A stretch of DNA of 54,752 bases, taken from the NCBI GenBank assembly GCA_026388545.1, contig JAPLJS010000077.1:1-54752 (forward strand). The letters run 5' to 3'. Within the stretch, counting starts at the first letter, position 1. Every line of letters begins with the position of its first letter. The DNA comes from Deltaproteobacteria bacterium (lineage in GTDB: Bacteria > Desulfobacterota > Syntrophia > Syntrophales > UBA2185). Shown piece after piece: positions 1 through 9,676 of this stretch. The notes below the pieces were generated by a model. It was not told the DNA's origin, did no database searches, and was given only the letters and a program-made list of their open reading frames with translations. A program made the translations under genes and the position numbers.

Positions 1-466
1 TACGGACTGCATGTTCGCCTCCGGTTGCTCTCCACCCCGCCTCACAGCGACGCAGTTACCTTCGGCTACCGGGAGTGGGCATTCTCCCAGGAGAAGACTT
101 TCACCTCCCCAATCGCGCCTGCTCCCAGGCGCACTCATTCCGGGCTTGACCCGGAATCTAGGAAATACTTGATAATACTGGATTCCGGCTTTCGCCGGAA
201 TGACATAATTGCTGGTTTTATACAGTTTTGCAGAGGTCCCCTTTTGTGATTATACGTAGGCGACTGGTACGTGTCAATGGTATATGGCTGCGAAAAATTT
301 CGTGATGGCTCAGTGGCAAGAAAAAGCTTTACACATCTTTGCCTTCATTATGAGAATCGGTTTTCATGCGGTCTCCAAACTTTTCAGTTTTTTACCTTGA
401 CACAGTGAAGTTCTTCCCAATATTGTTTCTGTACAATCATTTCCAATCCAGTAGTGAAGGGAAAAC
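1..466. other. Intergenic region with dispersed repeat, no supported gene
   Basis: I see no convincing gene here. A short open frame in the first 250 bases runs through the repeat at 137-201 and has no ribosome binding site or recognisable motif. The first 130 bases look like a fragment of some other element, but I could not identify it. The last 60 bases upstream of 467 carry an AAGGG ribosome binding site. A TTGACA hexamer at about 397 has no well-spaced -10 partner. Confidence 0.6.
137..201. repeat. Tandem hairpin repeat (ATTCCGG family)
   Basis: Two short hairpins lie in tandem. The first has arms ATTCCGGG (137-144) and CCCGGAAT (150-157). The second has arms ATTCCGGC (182-189) and GCCGGAAT (194-201). 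A related hairpin, ATTCCCGA/TCGGGAAT, occurs at 47960-47980, and a looser relative at about 42255-42270. This is a dispersed intergenic repeat of the kind that is frequent in some bacterial genomes. Its function is unknown; stem-loop or terminator activity is possible. Confidence 0.7.
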
Positions 467-1393
467 ATGGACATCACTTCTGCCATCCTGACCATAGCAG
501 GACTCGCTCTTTTCGAGTCCATTACCAGCATTGACAACGCCATCATTAATGCGGAAGTGCTGACTACCATGAACCCGCGAGCCAGGCGGTGGTTTCTGAC
601 CTGGGGAATAGGCCTCGCTGTTTTTGGCGTCCGCGGTCTTCTACCCTGGCTGATCGTCTGGGTTATAGCACCGGGATTGGGGCCATTGCAGGCCTTCACG
701 GCCACATTGACGGGCGATCAAACGGCTCTTCGCGCTATTCAGCAAAGCTCGCCTGTCCTTCTTATCGGCGGCGGGGTGTTCTTCATTTTTCTCTTCTTTC
801 ACTGGCTGTTTCTTGAACCAAAAAAATTCGGATTACCCGGAGAAAGTTTTTTTTCCCGTCAGGGGGCCTGGTTTTATGCTGTTGTCTCGATTCTCCTGAT
901 GATCATCGTCTGGTTTGCTCTGGAAAAAGACCCGATGCTTGCATTCGGAGCCGTTGTCGGATCGACCGCCTTCTTCATCACGCATGGATTCAAACGTCAT
1001 GCCGAGCACCAGGAAGAGCGACTCTTAAGCGGCGAGAATCATCTGTCTGATGTCTCAAAGATAATTTATCTGGAAGTAATTGACGCTACCTTTTCCATCG
1101 ATGGTGTCGTAGGGGCCTTTGCTTTTACCCTGTCGGTGCCATTGATTCTTCTGGGAAACGGCATCGGCGCCATTGTTGTCCGACAACTTACCGTGTATAA
1201 CGTGGACAAAATCAAGAAATACATCTATCTTAAGAACGGGGCCATGTATTCCGTTTTAGTCCTGGGCTGTGCCATGATCGCCCATGGTTTCGGTATCCAT
1301 GTCCCCGAGTGGTTTTCCCCGCTGGCGACCATTGCAATCGTCGCATACTTTATCCTGATTTCCTGGCTGCATGCCAGAAAACTCAAGCAATAG
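467..1393 (+). CDS. DUF475 / TerC-like integral membrane protein
   Basis: A 308-residue polytopic membrane protein with about eight hydrophobic segments. The N-terminal part contains ESITSIDNAI and a later helix contains EVIDATFSIDGVVGAF. This duplicated acidic motif within membrane helices is characteristic of the TerC/Alx superfamily and of DUF475. Related TerC proteins are linked to metal-ion (manganese) export or tellurite resistance, but the substrate cannot be told from sequence. The start at 467 follows an AAGGG sequence at suitable distance. The next gene begins 37 bases downstream on the same strand and may be co-transcribed, although no functional link is obvious. The length is normal for the family and nothing is broken. 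Confidence 0.8.
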   Translation: MDITSAILTIAGLALFESITSIDNAIINAEVLTTMNPRARRWFLTWGIGLAVFGVRGLLPWLIVWVIAPGLGPLQAFTATLTGDQTALRAIQQSSPVLLIGGGVFFIFLFFHWLFLEPKKFGLPGESFFSRQGAWFYAVVSILLMIIVWFALEKDPMLAFGAVVGSTAFFITHGFKRHAEHQEERLLSGENHLSDVSKIIYLEVIDATFSIDGVVGAFAFTLSVPLILLGNGIGAIVVRQLTVYNVDKIKKYIYLKNGAMYSVLVLGCAMIAHGFGIHVPEWFSPLATIAIVAYFILISWLHARKLKQ

Positions 1394-1430
1394 CAGGATC
1401 ATATGGCCGGTTACATAAGGAGAATTGATA

Positions 1431-3368
1431 ATGCATCAGTTTAACTATCTATTTACCCCCATCGATGTAGGCACAATGGAAATCAGAAACAGGATTGTAA
1501 TGTTGCCGTTGACGACAGGGTTCTGCGAAAACGATGAGACAGTCGGCAACCGCTTCATTGCCTTTTACGCGGCAAGGGCAAAAGGAGGGGTCGGGCTGAT
1601 TATTGTTCCCTTTTCCCCGGTTATCGCAGGATCGCCTATGGAACCAGGCTTATACGATGACCGCTTTATTCCGGACGTACGCAGATTAACAAACACAATT
1701 CACGCTTACGGGGCGAAGATTGCCGCACAGCTCATCACCTCTTATCATGTGATACTGAATGATGGGGTTCCTGAAGTGGTGGGTCCATCGCCGGTATTAA
1801 ACCAGATGATGCGCTGCACGCCGAGACCGCTTACTGTTGAAGAAATTCACCGTATTGTAAAGGAATACGGACAGGCGGCCCGCAGAGCCCGACAGGGCGG
1901 CTTTGACGCTGTCGAGGTGCTTGTAGGCGGAGGCTATCTGCTGAATCGCTTCCTGTCTCCCATCAGCAATAAACGTGAAGATGAATACGGCGGCAGCCTG
2001 GAAAACAGGATGAGGATTATTCTCGAAGTTATAGAAAGCATGAGGAGAGAAGTAGGGAAAGACTTTCCTATCGGTTGCCGTCTCAATGTCGAAGAGCAAA
2101 TGGAGGGAGGTCACACCATAGAGGATTCCAGGGAAGTGGTGCGAATCCTTGAAAAGGCAGATATCCAGATGATTAACATCTACACCGGCTGGCATGAGGC
2201 GCCTGTGCCCACCGTCCAGGCATCACTTCCGAAAGGCGCCTTCGCGCATCTTGCAGAGAAGGTGAAAGGCTGGGTCGGCATCCCTGTCATTGCAGCCAAT
2301 CGAATAAATGACCCTCTTGTTGCCGAAGCGATATTGGCCGAAGGGAAGGCTGATCTGGTCGGTATGGCCAGGGCGCTGTTAGCCGATCCCGAACTTCCCA
2401 ATAAGGCAAAAGAAGGAAAAAGTGATGAGATTGTTCCCTGCATAGCATGTTCCAACTGCCTCACGGAGATCCTCACCTCATACAAAGATTGGGGAAAACC
2501 GGTATCAACATCATGCACGGTCAATCCTCGTGCGGGAAAAGAGGTGGAATCTGTTATCAAGCTTGCTGAAAGGTCAAAAAAGGTATTCGTTATCGGCGGC
2601 GGTCCGGGCGGAATGGAGGCGGCGATAACAGCGGCGGTAAGAGGCCACAAAGTTACCCTTTATGACAGGGGAAATGAGTTAGGGGGAAAACTTCTCATCG
2701 CCTCTCTGCCACCTTACAAAGATGAAATTAAGTCTCTGGCAAAGAGCCTGGCGATCCGGACGGAAAAGGCCGGTGTGGAAATCAGGCTGCAGAGTGACGT
2801 GCGACCGAAGACAATAGAGGAAGGGAAGCCGGATGTCCTGATATCGGCAACCGGCGCTACATCACTTATTCCGCCTATCCCTGGTGTTGATGGTCGAAAT
2901 GTCGTCCTGGCGGAAGACGTGTTGACCGGCCGCAAGACCGTAAGCGGCAATGTTCTGGTTATCGGAGGCGGCATGGTGGGCTGCGAGACGGCGGAATTTC
3001 TCTTCGAGCACGCACAAGATGTAACCCATATAACCGTCTTAGAGATGTTGAACCGAATGGCGGATAATGTATCTCCCACGTACAGGCCTTTCTTTCTCAC
3101 ACGGTTGAAAAAAGCAGGAATCAAAATGGAAACGAACGCAACCGTACAAGAGATAACGCAACAGGGTGTAACGGTAAACCAGAAAGGAGTCGCCACCTTT
3201 ATCAAAGGAGATTTCGTCGTGCTTGCTGTGGGCTATACGGCGAACAACCCGTTCAATGAAAAGATCCAGGAAAGAATTCCGGAGGTCTATTCCATCGGAG
3301 ATTGTGTTAAGCCCCGCATGATAAAAGAGGCTATTGAAGAAGGTTTTTGGATCGGCACAAAAATTTAG
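1431..3368 (+). CDS. FadH-like FMN/FAD/Fe-S NAD(P)H oxidoreductase
   Basis: About 645 residues. An N-terminal old-yellow-enzyme FMN TIM barrel (roughly 1-340) contains GGYLLNRFLSP and DEYGGSLENRM. It is followed by the cysteine cluster CIACSNC plus a later Cys that binds a 4Fe-4S cluster. The C-terminal half is an FAD/NAD(P) unit with the dinucleotide motifs VIGGGPGGMEAA and VIGGGMVGCE. This is the layout of 2,4-dienoyl-CoA reductase (FadH), trimethylamine dehydrogenase and BaiCD-type enoate reductases. The usual OYE His in the GYL segment is absent, as in FadH. ATG 1431 has AAGGAG eight bases upstream and is preferred over an upstream TTG at 1425. The likely role is cytoplasmic reduction of an unsaturated acyl or other enoate substrate; the exact substrate is unknown. 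Confidence 0.85.
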   Translation: MHQFNYLFTPIDVGTMEIRNRIVMLPLTTGFCENDETVGNRFIAFYAARAKGGVGLIIVPFSPVIAGSPMEPGLYDDRFIPDVRRLTNTIHAYGAKIAAQLITSYHVILNDGVPEVVGPSPVLNQMMRCTPRPLTVEEIHRIVKEYGQAARRARQGGFDAVEVLVGGGYLLNRFLSPISNKREDEYGGSLENRMRIILEVIESMRREVGKDFPIGCRLNVEEQMEGGHTIEDSREVVRILEKADIQMINIYTGWHEAPVPTVQASLPKGAFAHLAEKVKGWVGIPVIAANRINDPLVAEAILAEGKADLVGMARALLADPELPNKAKEGKSDEIVPCIACSNCLTEILTSYKDWGKPVSTSCTVNPRAGKEVESVIKLAERSKKVFVIGGGPGGMEAAITAAVRGHKVTLYDRGNELGGKLLIASLPPYKDEIKSLAKSLAIRTEKAGVEIRLQSDVRPKTIEEGKPDVLISATGATSLIPPIPGVDGRNVVLAEDVLTGRKTVSGNVLVIGGGMVGCETAEFLFEHAQDVTHITVLEMLNRMADNVSPTYRPFFLTRLKKAGIKMETNATVQEITQQGVTVNQKGVATFIKGDFVVLAVGYTANNPFNEKIQERIPEVYSIGDCVKPRMIKEAIEEGFWIGTKI

Positions 3369-3416
3369 AGGTTTGCGAGCAAATTTTCAAAAACTCACGA
3401 TTGCTCATTTCCCGTT

Positions 3417-4307
3417 TCATGCCCTGCTCCGGCGAATAAGCAGTTTACAGCAGGTGATTATGTTCTCAGGCGTGTAGAGGGTGAGCTCGTCCCGGTAATA
3501 ATCTCTATAAATTTCTGCAATGATCTCTTCTTCAGACCTCAGATCGTTCCGTATTGTTTCCCACAGACTTTTTGCGTTTTGACGGGCCGTCATGAATGCT
3601 TCCCGGATCTCCTCGCCAAAAAGAGGGCCCTGATGGGGAAGACCAAGGATCTCAGGATCGAGAGCCTCCAAGCGGTCCAGGGTTGCCATGTAAGCATCGT
3701 AACCCGTAAAAAAAATGGGGAAAAAGCCAAGAGCGGGAATACGAAATCCAAGGCTGTCCGAGGGCATCAGGGTCCTGATCTCAGGGATGTAAACGGCAAG
3801 ATTCCCCAGGGCATGCCCCTCTACATCAAGAAACTTGAGGGTAAGACCGCCCAGGTCCAATTCTTCATTATCCTGCACAATGACCGCTCCTTCCAATGAA
3901 GGAGCTTCCCGGAGCGGCGGGCGAGTGCTGCCAAGACCCTTCCGGGCGAGAAACTCTGAAAAATAGCGATCATCCGAAATAAGGCCGGCCGCCGTCTTGG
4001 GATGGACGAGAAATTCCGGGGCTCCCTCACCGGCAATCACCCGGGCAGAGGGGAAGTACTCCCGCAGGATCGGAAGACCATTCAAATGATCCCCGTGGGG
4101 GTGCATCACTATGAGATAATCAGGAGTTACCCCCATTTTTCCGAGCTGGTCGGCAACTTCATCAGCCATAGCGGAGACCCCCATCTCCATAAAGGCGGAG
4201 GCCTTATCCCCCCGTGCCAGATAGAGATTAAAATAGGAATTCCCCAGAAGCCAAAGGCCGTCGGCCAATTTTTCCGGTAATGAGGCATATCTTTGATGTG
4301 TATTCAT
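3417..4307 (-). CDS. Metallo-beta-lactamase-fold hydrolase
   Basis: 296 residues. The metal-binding motif appears as HPHGDHLNG (about residues 69-77), a version of HxHxDH, with a further His in DVEGHALGNLAVYI and a C-terminal GLPHQGP. These give the dinuclear zinc or iron site of the MBL superfamily. There is no signal peptide, so it should be cytoplasmic. It lies head-on against the FadH-like gene, with only about 50 bases between the stops. The substrate is not predictable; relatives include thioester hydrolases and flavodiiron-like proteins. It resembles in fold, but not closely in sequence, the second MBL protein at 53287. Confidence 0.8.
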   Translation of the reverse strand: MNTHQRYASLPEKLADGLWLLGNSYFNLYLARGDKASAFMEMGVSAMADEVADQLGKMGVTPDYLIVMHPHGDHLNGLPILREYFPSARVIAGEGAPEFLVHPKTAAGLISDDRYFSEFLARKGLGSTRPPLREAPSLEGAVIVQDNEELDLGGLTLKFLDVEGHALGNLAVYIPEIRTLMPSDSLGFRIPALGFFPIFFTGYDAYMATLDRLEALDPEILGLPHQGPLFGEEIREAFMTARQNAKSLWETIRNDLRSEEEIIAEIYRDYYRDELTLYTPENIITCCKLLIRRSRA

Positions 4308-4384
4308 AGTGCTGCTCGCTGTCGATGTATTAAATGGGAACCGAAATGTTTGAAAAGTCCAATACCTTTATGAGCCAACTATCA

Positions 4385-4999
4385 TTACTTCTGTTTTGAT
4401 GATAGAATCGCAGGGAAATAGTGATTGATCGTCTTTTCCACTTCTTTGAGCCACTCTCTGCGCTCCACCGGTGTGCTCGTGACGATAATCCCAAACATTT
4501 TTCGATAGAAATTCTTCACTCCGCAAAGATCGAATATACAGTTTTTCCATAGAATTTCAAGGGGATCACCAAATGCCTCCATTTCCCTTTCCTTTGATGT
4601 ATTCGACGTATTGAATACAATGGCAGCATTGGCCCTCAGCAGCCCGCTGGGAACCCCTTCGCCACTGTCGCCTTCTTGAAATTCATAGGCCACTCCGGGC
4701 CGGAACACCCTGTCAATCCATCCTTTGAGGATTGCGGGTGGTTGTCCCCACCAGTTCGGATGAACGATCACAAATCCCTCCGCAGAAGCTGCTTCCGAAC
4801 AATGCCTTTCAATGGCAGGTTGCAGGAAAGCATCCTTAGGGATTTCCACATCCGGGAGGACGGGATCAAATCTTTCCTCATAGAGGTCGTGAAACCGGAC
4901 GTTATGCCCGTTTCTTTGCAACGTTAGTACAGCGGTTTCAGCAATGGCCCGATTGAAACTCTGTACATTCGGATGTGCGACGACTACTAATACATTCAT
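4385..4999 (-). CDS. Flavodoxin-fold NAD(P)H:quinone oxidoreductase
   Basis: About 204 residues. It starts with the beta-strand and FMN phosphate-loop region MNVLVVVAHPNVQSFN and has the family motif HPNWWGQPPAILKGWIDRV, typical of the Flavodoxin_2 family (NQO1, KefF, MdaB). It predicts an FMN-dependent two-electron quinone or azo reductase in the cytoplasm. A GTG at 5044 overlaps the stop of the upstream methyltransferase (GTGA) and would add 15 residues. I prefer ATG 4999 because the Rossmann strand begins there. Either way it is probably translationally coupled to the methyltransferase. Confidence 0.8.
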   Translation of the reverse strand: MNVLVVVAHPNVQSFNRAIAETAVLTLQRNGHNVRFHDLYEERFDPVLPDVEIPKDAFLQPAIERHCSEAASAEGFVIVHPNWWGQPPAILKGWIDRVFRPGVAYEFQEGDSGEGVPSGLLRANAAIVFNTSNTSKEREMEAFGDPLEILWKNCIFDLCGVKNFYRKMFGIIVTSTPVERREWLKEVEKTINHYFPAILSSKQK

Positions 5000-5040
5000 A
5001 GATTTACCTGGTTGAAATTGAAATAAACGGAATCCTTTTT

Positions 5041-5667
5041 TCACTTTTCATCAACGGGGCGTGTCGCTTTTATCTTCTTCATAATCTTCGATCTCCCCAT
5101 ATTTTCCACAGAAATGATGTTCAGTCCGGCCTTCCGGATGTTTTCCACCGTCCTGCGATTGATGTTCGGGCCGATGAGTGATCGTACCATGGGGTTGAAA
5201 ATGTCCATCATTTTGCCGAGGAACCAGTTTTCGCTTCTTACATGTTCCAGAAAAAGAGCTACGCCGTCATCTTTGAGGACTCTTTTCACTTCCCGCAGTC
5301 CTTGAATAGGATCGGGTACGGAACAAAAAACGAATGTTGAAACGATAGTGTCGAAGTATCGATCAGGAAAGGTCATCTTTTCGATGTCCATTAAGAGCAG
5401 CTCGGCTTTAATTTTTAAAGTATCGGCTCTTTGTTTCGCCCTCTCCAGCATCTTGAGGCTGATGTCCATGCCTGTAAGTTCGATCCCCTCCGGATAATAG
5501 GGCAGGTTCTTCCCCGTTCCCACGCCCACCTCCAAAACCTTTCCCCTGACGTTTGACAGCAGCTCTCTTCTCCACGCAGAAACCGAGATCATCTCCATTG
5601 GGGATTCCATGAAATCGTAAATCCAGGCGATACGGTCAAAGCGCTTACTTACTGTTCTGCTGTCCAC
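5041..5667 (-). CDS. Class I SAM-dependent methyltransferase
   Basis: 208 residues with the SAM motif I EVGVGTGKNLPYY, motif post-I GMDIS, and the FVFCSVPDP region before motif III, as in Methyltransf_11/UbiE-like enzymes. The C-terminal part (NPMVRSLIGPNINRRT) resembles phospholipid N-methyltransferase or ubiquinone/menaquinone-type methyltransferases. The substrate is therefore a lipid or quinone at best guess. It sits three bases downstream of ettA and touches the flavodoxin-fold gene, so a three-gene transcript is likely. A quinone methyltransferase next to a quinone reductase would be consistent, but this is inference. Confidence 0.75.
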   Translation of the reverse strand: MDSRTVSKRFDRIAWIYDFMESPMEMISVSAWRRELLSNVRGKVLEVGVGTGKNLPYYPEGIELTGMDISLKMLERAKQRADTLKIKAELLLMDIEKMTFPDRYFDTIVSTFVFCSVPDPIQGLREVKRVLKDDGVALFLEHVRSENWFLGKMMDIFNPMVRSLIGPNINRRTVENIRKAGLNIISVENMGRSKIMKKIKATRPVDEK

Positions 5668-5669
5668 GT

Positions 5670-7355
5670 CTACATCCTCGTCAACTGCCGGTATTTTATC
5701 CGGTGTGGCTGATCGGCCGCGGCGCCGAGGCGGGATTTTCTGTCCGCTTCATACTCGGAGTAGTTTCCATCAAACCAGACTGTTTTGCTGTCACCCTCGA
5801 AGGCAAGAATGTGGGTGGCGATACGGTCGAGGAACCAGCGGTCATGGCTGATCACCACGGCACAACCGGCAAAGTTCTCCAGCGCTTCCTCCAGGGCGCG
5901 CAGGGTATTCACGTCGAGGTCATTGGTCGGTTCGTCGAGGAGGAGCACATTGGCCCCCTCCTTCAGCATCCGCGCCAGATGGACTCGATTTCGCTCGCCT
6001 CCGGAAAGTGTGCCGACCTTTTTCTGCTGGTCGGTCCCGGAAAAATTGAACCGTGCTACATAGGCACGGGAGTTGACTTCGATATTCCCGAGCTGGATTG
6101 TGTCGTAACCTTCAGAGATTACCTCCCAGATGGACTTATCGGGATCGAGAACGTCCCTGCTCTGATCCATGTAGGCCAGCTTGACCGTTTCACCTATCCT
6201 GATCGTACCGGAGTCGGGCGTTTCCTGGCCCGTAATCATTCGGAACAGAGTGGTTTTCCCTGCACCGTTTGGGCCGATTATTCCCACAATACCGCCCGGC
6301 GGCAGAGAGAAGGACATCCCATCTACCAGGAGCCGGTCGCCGTAAGCCTTGCTCACTTTTTCGGCCTCAATGACCACCTTACCCAGTCGCGGTCCCGGGG
6401 GGATATATATTTGCAGGTCCCTGGCTGTCTTTTCGCCCTCCTGTTTCAGAAGCGCATCATAGGAATTGATACGTGCTTTTGATTTCGCATGCCTTCCCTT
6501 CGGCGACATTCTTATCCATTCCAGTTCACGCTGCAGGGTCCGCTGCCGCTCGGTCTCTCTTTTTTCCTCTACTTGAAGGCGTTTCTGCTTCTGTTCCAGC
6601 CATGACGAATAGTTGCCTTGCCAGGGAATACCCTGGGCCCGGTCCAGCTCCAGTATCCATCCCGCCACATTGTCGAGAAAATACCGGTCATGGGTCACGG
6701 CAATGATGGTGCCGGGATAACGCTGCAGGTGGTGCTCCAGCCAGGCGACCGTTTCGGCGTCAAGATGGTTGGTCGGTTCATCCAGAAGGAGTATGTCCGG
6801 CTTCTGAAGCAGAAGCCTGCAGAGTGCCACGCGCCGCCTCTCCCCGCCGGAAAGGACATTCACCGGAGTGTCTCCGGGCGGGCAGCGCAGGGCGTCCATC
6901 GCCATTTCCAGCCGCGCATCCAGATCCCAGGCGTCGAGGACGTCAAGCTTCTCCTGAACCTCCCCCTGACGTTCGATGAGCTTGTTCATCTCATCATCCG
7001 ACATCGGTTCGCTGAATCGTTCTGTGATACGGTTGAATTCATTGAGCAGTGCAACCGTTTCCTGCGCTCCCTCCTCCACAATTTCCCGCACTTTTTTCGC
7101 TTCGTCCAGTCGTGGCTCCTGTTCGAGAAACCCGACTGTATAACCCGGGGAAAGTATCGTATTGCCGTTGAAGTCCTGATCAACTGCTGCCAGAATGCGC
7201 AGGAGAGAACTCTTTCCGGAGCCGTTAAGACCCAGAACACCTATCTTCGCACCGTAGAAATAGGACAGGCAAATATCCTTCAGTACCGGTTTTTTGTCGT
7301 AATACCTGCTCACCCCGATCATGGAGTAGATGACTTTCGTTGTTTCAGTTGCCAT
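5670..7355 (-). CDS. ettA: ABC-F translation factor EttA
   Basis: 561 residues with two soluble ABC ATPase domains and no membrane segments. Domain 1 has Walker A GLNGSGKSS, signature LSGGERRRV and Walker B DILLLDEPTNHLD. Domain 2 has GPNGAGKTT, LSGGERNRVHLARML and VLLLDEPTNDLD. A charged linker (about residues 240-320) joins them. Length and near-canonical motifs fit EttA, which binds the ribosomal E site and gates translation according to the ADP/ATP ratio. ATG 7355 has GGAG upstream. The downstream methyltransferase starts three bases after its stop. Nothing is unusual. Confidence 0.92.
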   Translation of the reverse strand: MATETTKVIYSMIGVSRYYDKKPVLKDICLSYFYGAKIGVLGLNGSGKSSLLRILAAVDQDFNGNTILSPGYTVGFLEQEPRLDEAKKVREIVEEGAQETVALLNEFNRITERFSEPMSDDEMNKLIERQGEVQEKLDVLDAWDLDARLEMAMDALRCPPGDTPVNVLSGGERRRVALCRLLLQKPDILLLDEPTNHLDAETVAWLEHHLQRYPGTIIAVTHDRYFLDNVAGWILELDRAQGIPWQGNYSSWLEQKQKRLQVEEKRETERQRTLQRELEWIRMSPKGRHAKSKARINSYDALLKQEGEKTARDLQIYIPPGPRLGKVVIEAEKVSKAYGDRLLVDGMSFSLPPGGIVGIIGPNGAGKTTLFRMITGQETPDSGTIRIGETVKLAYMDQSRDVLDPDKSIWEVISEGYDTIQLGNIEVNSRAYVARFNFSGTDQQKKVGTLSGGERNRVHLARMLKEGANVLLLDEPTNDLDVNTLRALEEALENFAGCAVVISHDRWFLDRIATHILAFEGDSKTVWFDGNYSEYEADRKSRLGAAADQPHRIKYRQLTRM

Positions 7356-7386
7356 TTAGCCTGATAATCTCCTTCCTTTATTATTG

Positions 7387-8223
7387 TTATCCGTCATTTG
7401 CGTCGGCAAGATAACGGTCAATTATTACGGATGTTTGCGTTATGAGATCGCCAAAAGCCTTTTCTCTCTCATTACCTTCTATCATGAATGGTATGGTTTG
7501 AACTTCAGATGAAAACACCTCCTGTAACAACCTTGCGGTATCGCGTTTCCTCTGTTCCACTTTTTCCTTAGTACCGTAGCTGTCCCCCCTCTGCTCGTTA
7601 TATCCAAAATCATCGATAAGTAAAACATTTATGATTTCATTCATATTCAAGCCGGTTTTAAGGCTTTCCCAGAACCGGGGATCGGCTTTGTGAACTCCGA
7701 GGTCTGCAGAGCAGGCCACGACAACGGGTATACAGCGCGGATTGGCAAAGGCGTCTTTTGCAGCCATTGCCTGAATCTGGAATTCGTTAAGAAATCGTAT
7801 AATATAACCGGTTGCTTCGGCGTAATGGTCGGTAGCAATGATTACTCTGATGGAAGGATGTCTGGTCAATTTACTCAGGGTGGGCCGCCAGCGGTGATCA
7901 ATACGGGAGTGGCTGAGGTAACTGTCTACAAACAGGGAAGCCGCATCAGAAATTGTAACACATGGTATGGTGGACATCTTTTGATAACAAATGGCACTGA
8001 TCCTGTCTTCTATGACCTTTTTATAGCCTGCGGACGTCGTACTCCCTTCCAGCCAGGTGGTATTGACAATCTGTTCCCAGAATATTTCGGGGCTTACGAT
8101 CCCCAGTCCCATCAATCCGCTCTCTGATAGTTGTTTCATTAAGTAATCAGGTTCGGCGAATAGCGTGGCCTCAAGGCTAAGGGTTCCCGAGTAGTCGAAG
8201 ATGATCAGCTTTTTGGGAGGCAT
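7387..8223 (-). CDS. HAD-superfamily-like protein, altered motif I
   Basis: 278 residues. N-terminal IIFDYSGTLS matches HAD motif I (DxDxT) with the first Asp kept but the second replaced by Ser. VIIATDHYAEATG fits motif II, VHKADPRFWE supplies the motif III Lys, and LLIDDFGYNE is a good motif IV. The second Asp normally protonates the leaving group in phosphatases, so this protein may be a non-phosphatase HAD (for example a dehalogenase-type or inactive member). It lies 12 bases after thiE on the same strand and ends just before ettA. A link to thiamine phosphate metabolism is possible but not shown by sequence. Confidence 0.6.
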   Translation of the reverse strand: MPPKKLIIFDYSGTLSLEATLFAEPDYLMKQLSESGLMGLGIVSPEIFWEQIVNTTWLEGSTTSAGYKKVIEDRISAICYQKMSTIPCVTISDAASLFVDSYLSHSRIDHRWRPTLSKLTRHPSIRVIIATDHYAEATGYIIRFLNEFQIQAMAAKDAFANPRCIPVVVACSADLGVHKADPRFWESLKTGLNMNEIINVLLIDDFGYNEQRGDSYGTKEKVEQRKRDTARLLQEVFSSEVQTIPFMIEGNEREKAFGDLITQTSVIIDRYLADANDG

Positions 8224-8234
8224 GTAAAGGTCCT

Positions 8235-8876
8235 TTAGGTCACTCTCTTATTTAAAGCTGCCTGGATGATGTCGTGAAGTTCCTGTGAAGCATGTAAAGG
8301 ATCGGGAGCAGCGCAGATAGCGGATACAACAGCGATACCGTCGGCGCCCGCCATGACCGCATCAGCAGCGTTGGATGCGTTGAGGCCGCCGATAGCTACC
8401 AGCGGGTGGCGTGAATATGCCTTAATTCTGGCCAGTCCCTCCAGTCCCCAGCTCCCTTTTGTGTCGGTTTTCGTCGGCGTCTCAAAAATGGGACTGACAC
8501 CGAGATAGTCGACATCGAGTTCCTCGGCCTGCACCACATCATCCCAGGTTTCCACGGAGAGGCCGATAATTGCCTGAGGTCCCATGAGATTCCTGGCTTC
8601 CGCATAAGGCATGTCTTCCTGACCGATATGAACTCCATCGACTTTTACGGCAAGGGCCACATCAAGGCGGTCGTTTATGATGAGAGGCGCCCGGAATTGG
8701 GCTGTAAGCGCCTTTATTTTCCGTGCCTCTTCTACGAAAAAACGGGTTGATACATCTTTCTCACGCAATTGTACACACATAACCCCGCCCCGCAGGGCCT
8801 GGAGCACCACATCTTCAAGTGATTTGTTGCCGCATAATGTGCGGTCGGTAACCAGGTATACTCCTCGCACAATCAC
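8235..8876 (-). CDS. thiE: Thiamine-phosphate synthase
   Basis: 213 residues, TIM-barrel ThiE. Recognisable motifs are [50 protein letters not shown] and [11 protein letters not shown]. It joins HMP-pyrophosphate to the thiazole phosphate to make thiamine phosphate in the cytoplasm. Its GTG start overlaps the TGA of thiM (GTGA at 8873-8876), so the two are translationally coupled. A thiM-thiE pair without thiD or thiC here indicates salvage of the thiazole moiety. No TPP riboswitch was recognised upstream of the pair. Confidence 0.93.
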   Translation of the reverse strand: MIVRGVYLVTDRTLCGNKSLEDVVLQALRGGVMCVQLREKDVSTRFFVEEARKIKALTAQFRAPLIINDRLDVALAVKVDGVHIGQEDMPYAEARNLMGPQAIIGLSVETWDDVVQAEELDVDYLGVSPIFETPTKTDTKGSWGLEGLARIKAYSRHPLVAIGGLNASNAADAVMAGADGIAVVSAICAAPDPLHASQELHDIIQAALNKRVT

Positions 8877-9676
8877 CCCTCACTCCTGAGGTAATTATTG
8901 ATATCTTCTTCTGTCAGCCGGTAAAGGGCGTCGAGAAAACGAACTTGCAGACTTCCCGGCCCCGGAACATTTTCCGCGGCAATCTCTCCGGCAATACCCA
9001 TAACCGCCATTGCCTGGGCCGCCGCCTCGGCGTATGCGTGGTTGACGGCAGCAAAGGCGCCGCAGAGAGCGGTTGCAATACACCCCATACCGGTGACTTT
9101 CGTCATCATGGGGTGTCCGTTCATGACCTTCGTTACGTCATCACCATAAATGATATAGTCCGTTTCTCCGCTGACACAGACAACGCTTCCGTAAGTCTTG
9201 TTTATCAGGCGGGCGGCGGCCACTGCCGAATGGGAGGAGGCGATACTTTCCACCCCTTTTGTTTTCGCATCGTCATCCAGGATAGCCATTATTTCCGAGG
9301 CGTTACCCCGAATGATTGCCGGCGGTACTTCCTGAATTAACTCCTGCGCCGTGTTTGTGCGGTAGGTGGTTGCTCCTGCCCCAACGGGATCCAGAATAAT
9401 CGGAATATTCTGTTTTCTGGCCTGATACACAGCCCGGAGCATCGCTCGTATCCACTGGGGGCTCAGTGTCCCGATGTTAATGACCAGAGCGCCAGAAATG
9501 TTTACCATATCTTCCACTTCCTCCTCTGCATGCGCCATAACCGGCGAGGCTCCGATAGCCAGCAGTGCGTTGGCCGAGTTGTTCATGACAACATAATTGG
9601 TGATATTGTGAACCACCGGTGAATTCTGTCGGATCTCTTTGATGGATGACCAGATACTGGATGCAGAAACTTTCAT
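8873..9676 (-). CDS. thiM: Hydroxyethylthiazole kinase
   Basis: 267 residues of the ribokinase-like ThiM family. Motifs include [55 protein letters not shown] and the ATP-site/anion-hole region [11 protein letters not shown] with the catalytic Cys. It phosphorylates 4-methyl-5-(2-hydroxyethyl)thiazole for salvage. ATG 9676 has AAGGAG about 12 bases upstream. It is the first gene of a minus-strand run thiM-thiE-HAD-like, and is divergent from the diguanylate cyclase across about 200 bases. Confidence 0.93.
   Translation of the reverse strand: MKVSASSIWSSIKEIRQNSPVVHNITNYVVMNNSANALLAIGASPVMAHAEEEVEDMVNISGALVINIGTLSPQWIRAMLRAVYQARKQNIPIILDPVGAGATTYRTNTAQELIQEVPPAIIRGNASEIMAILDDDAKTKGVESIASSHSAVAAARLINKTYGSVVCVSGETDYIIYGDDVTKVMNGHPMMTKVTGMGCIATALCGAFAAVNHAYAEAAAQAMAVMGIAGEIAAENVPGPGSLQVRFLDALYRLTEEDINNYLRSEG

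Noticed and set aside
25-249. Open frame of 74 codons at the window start
   Set aside because: It runs through the ATTCCGG hairpin repeats and has no ribosome binding site or known motif.
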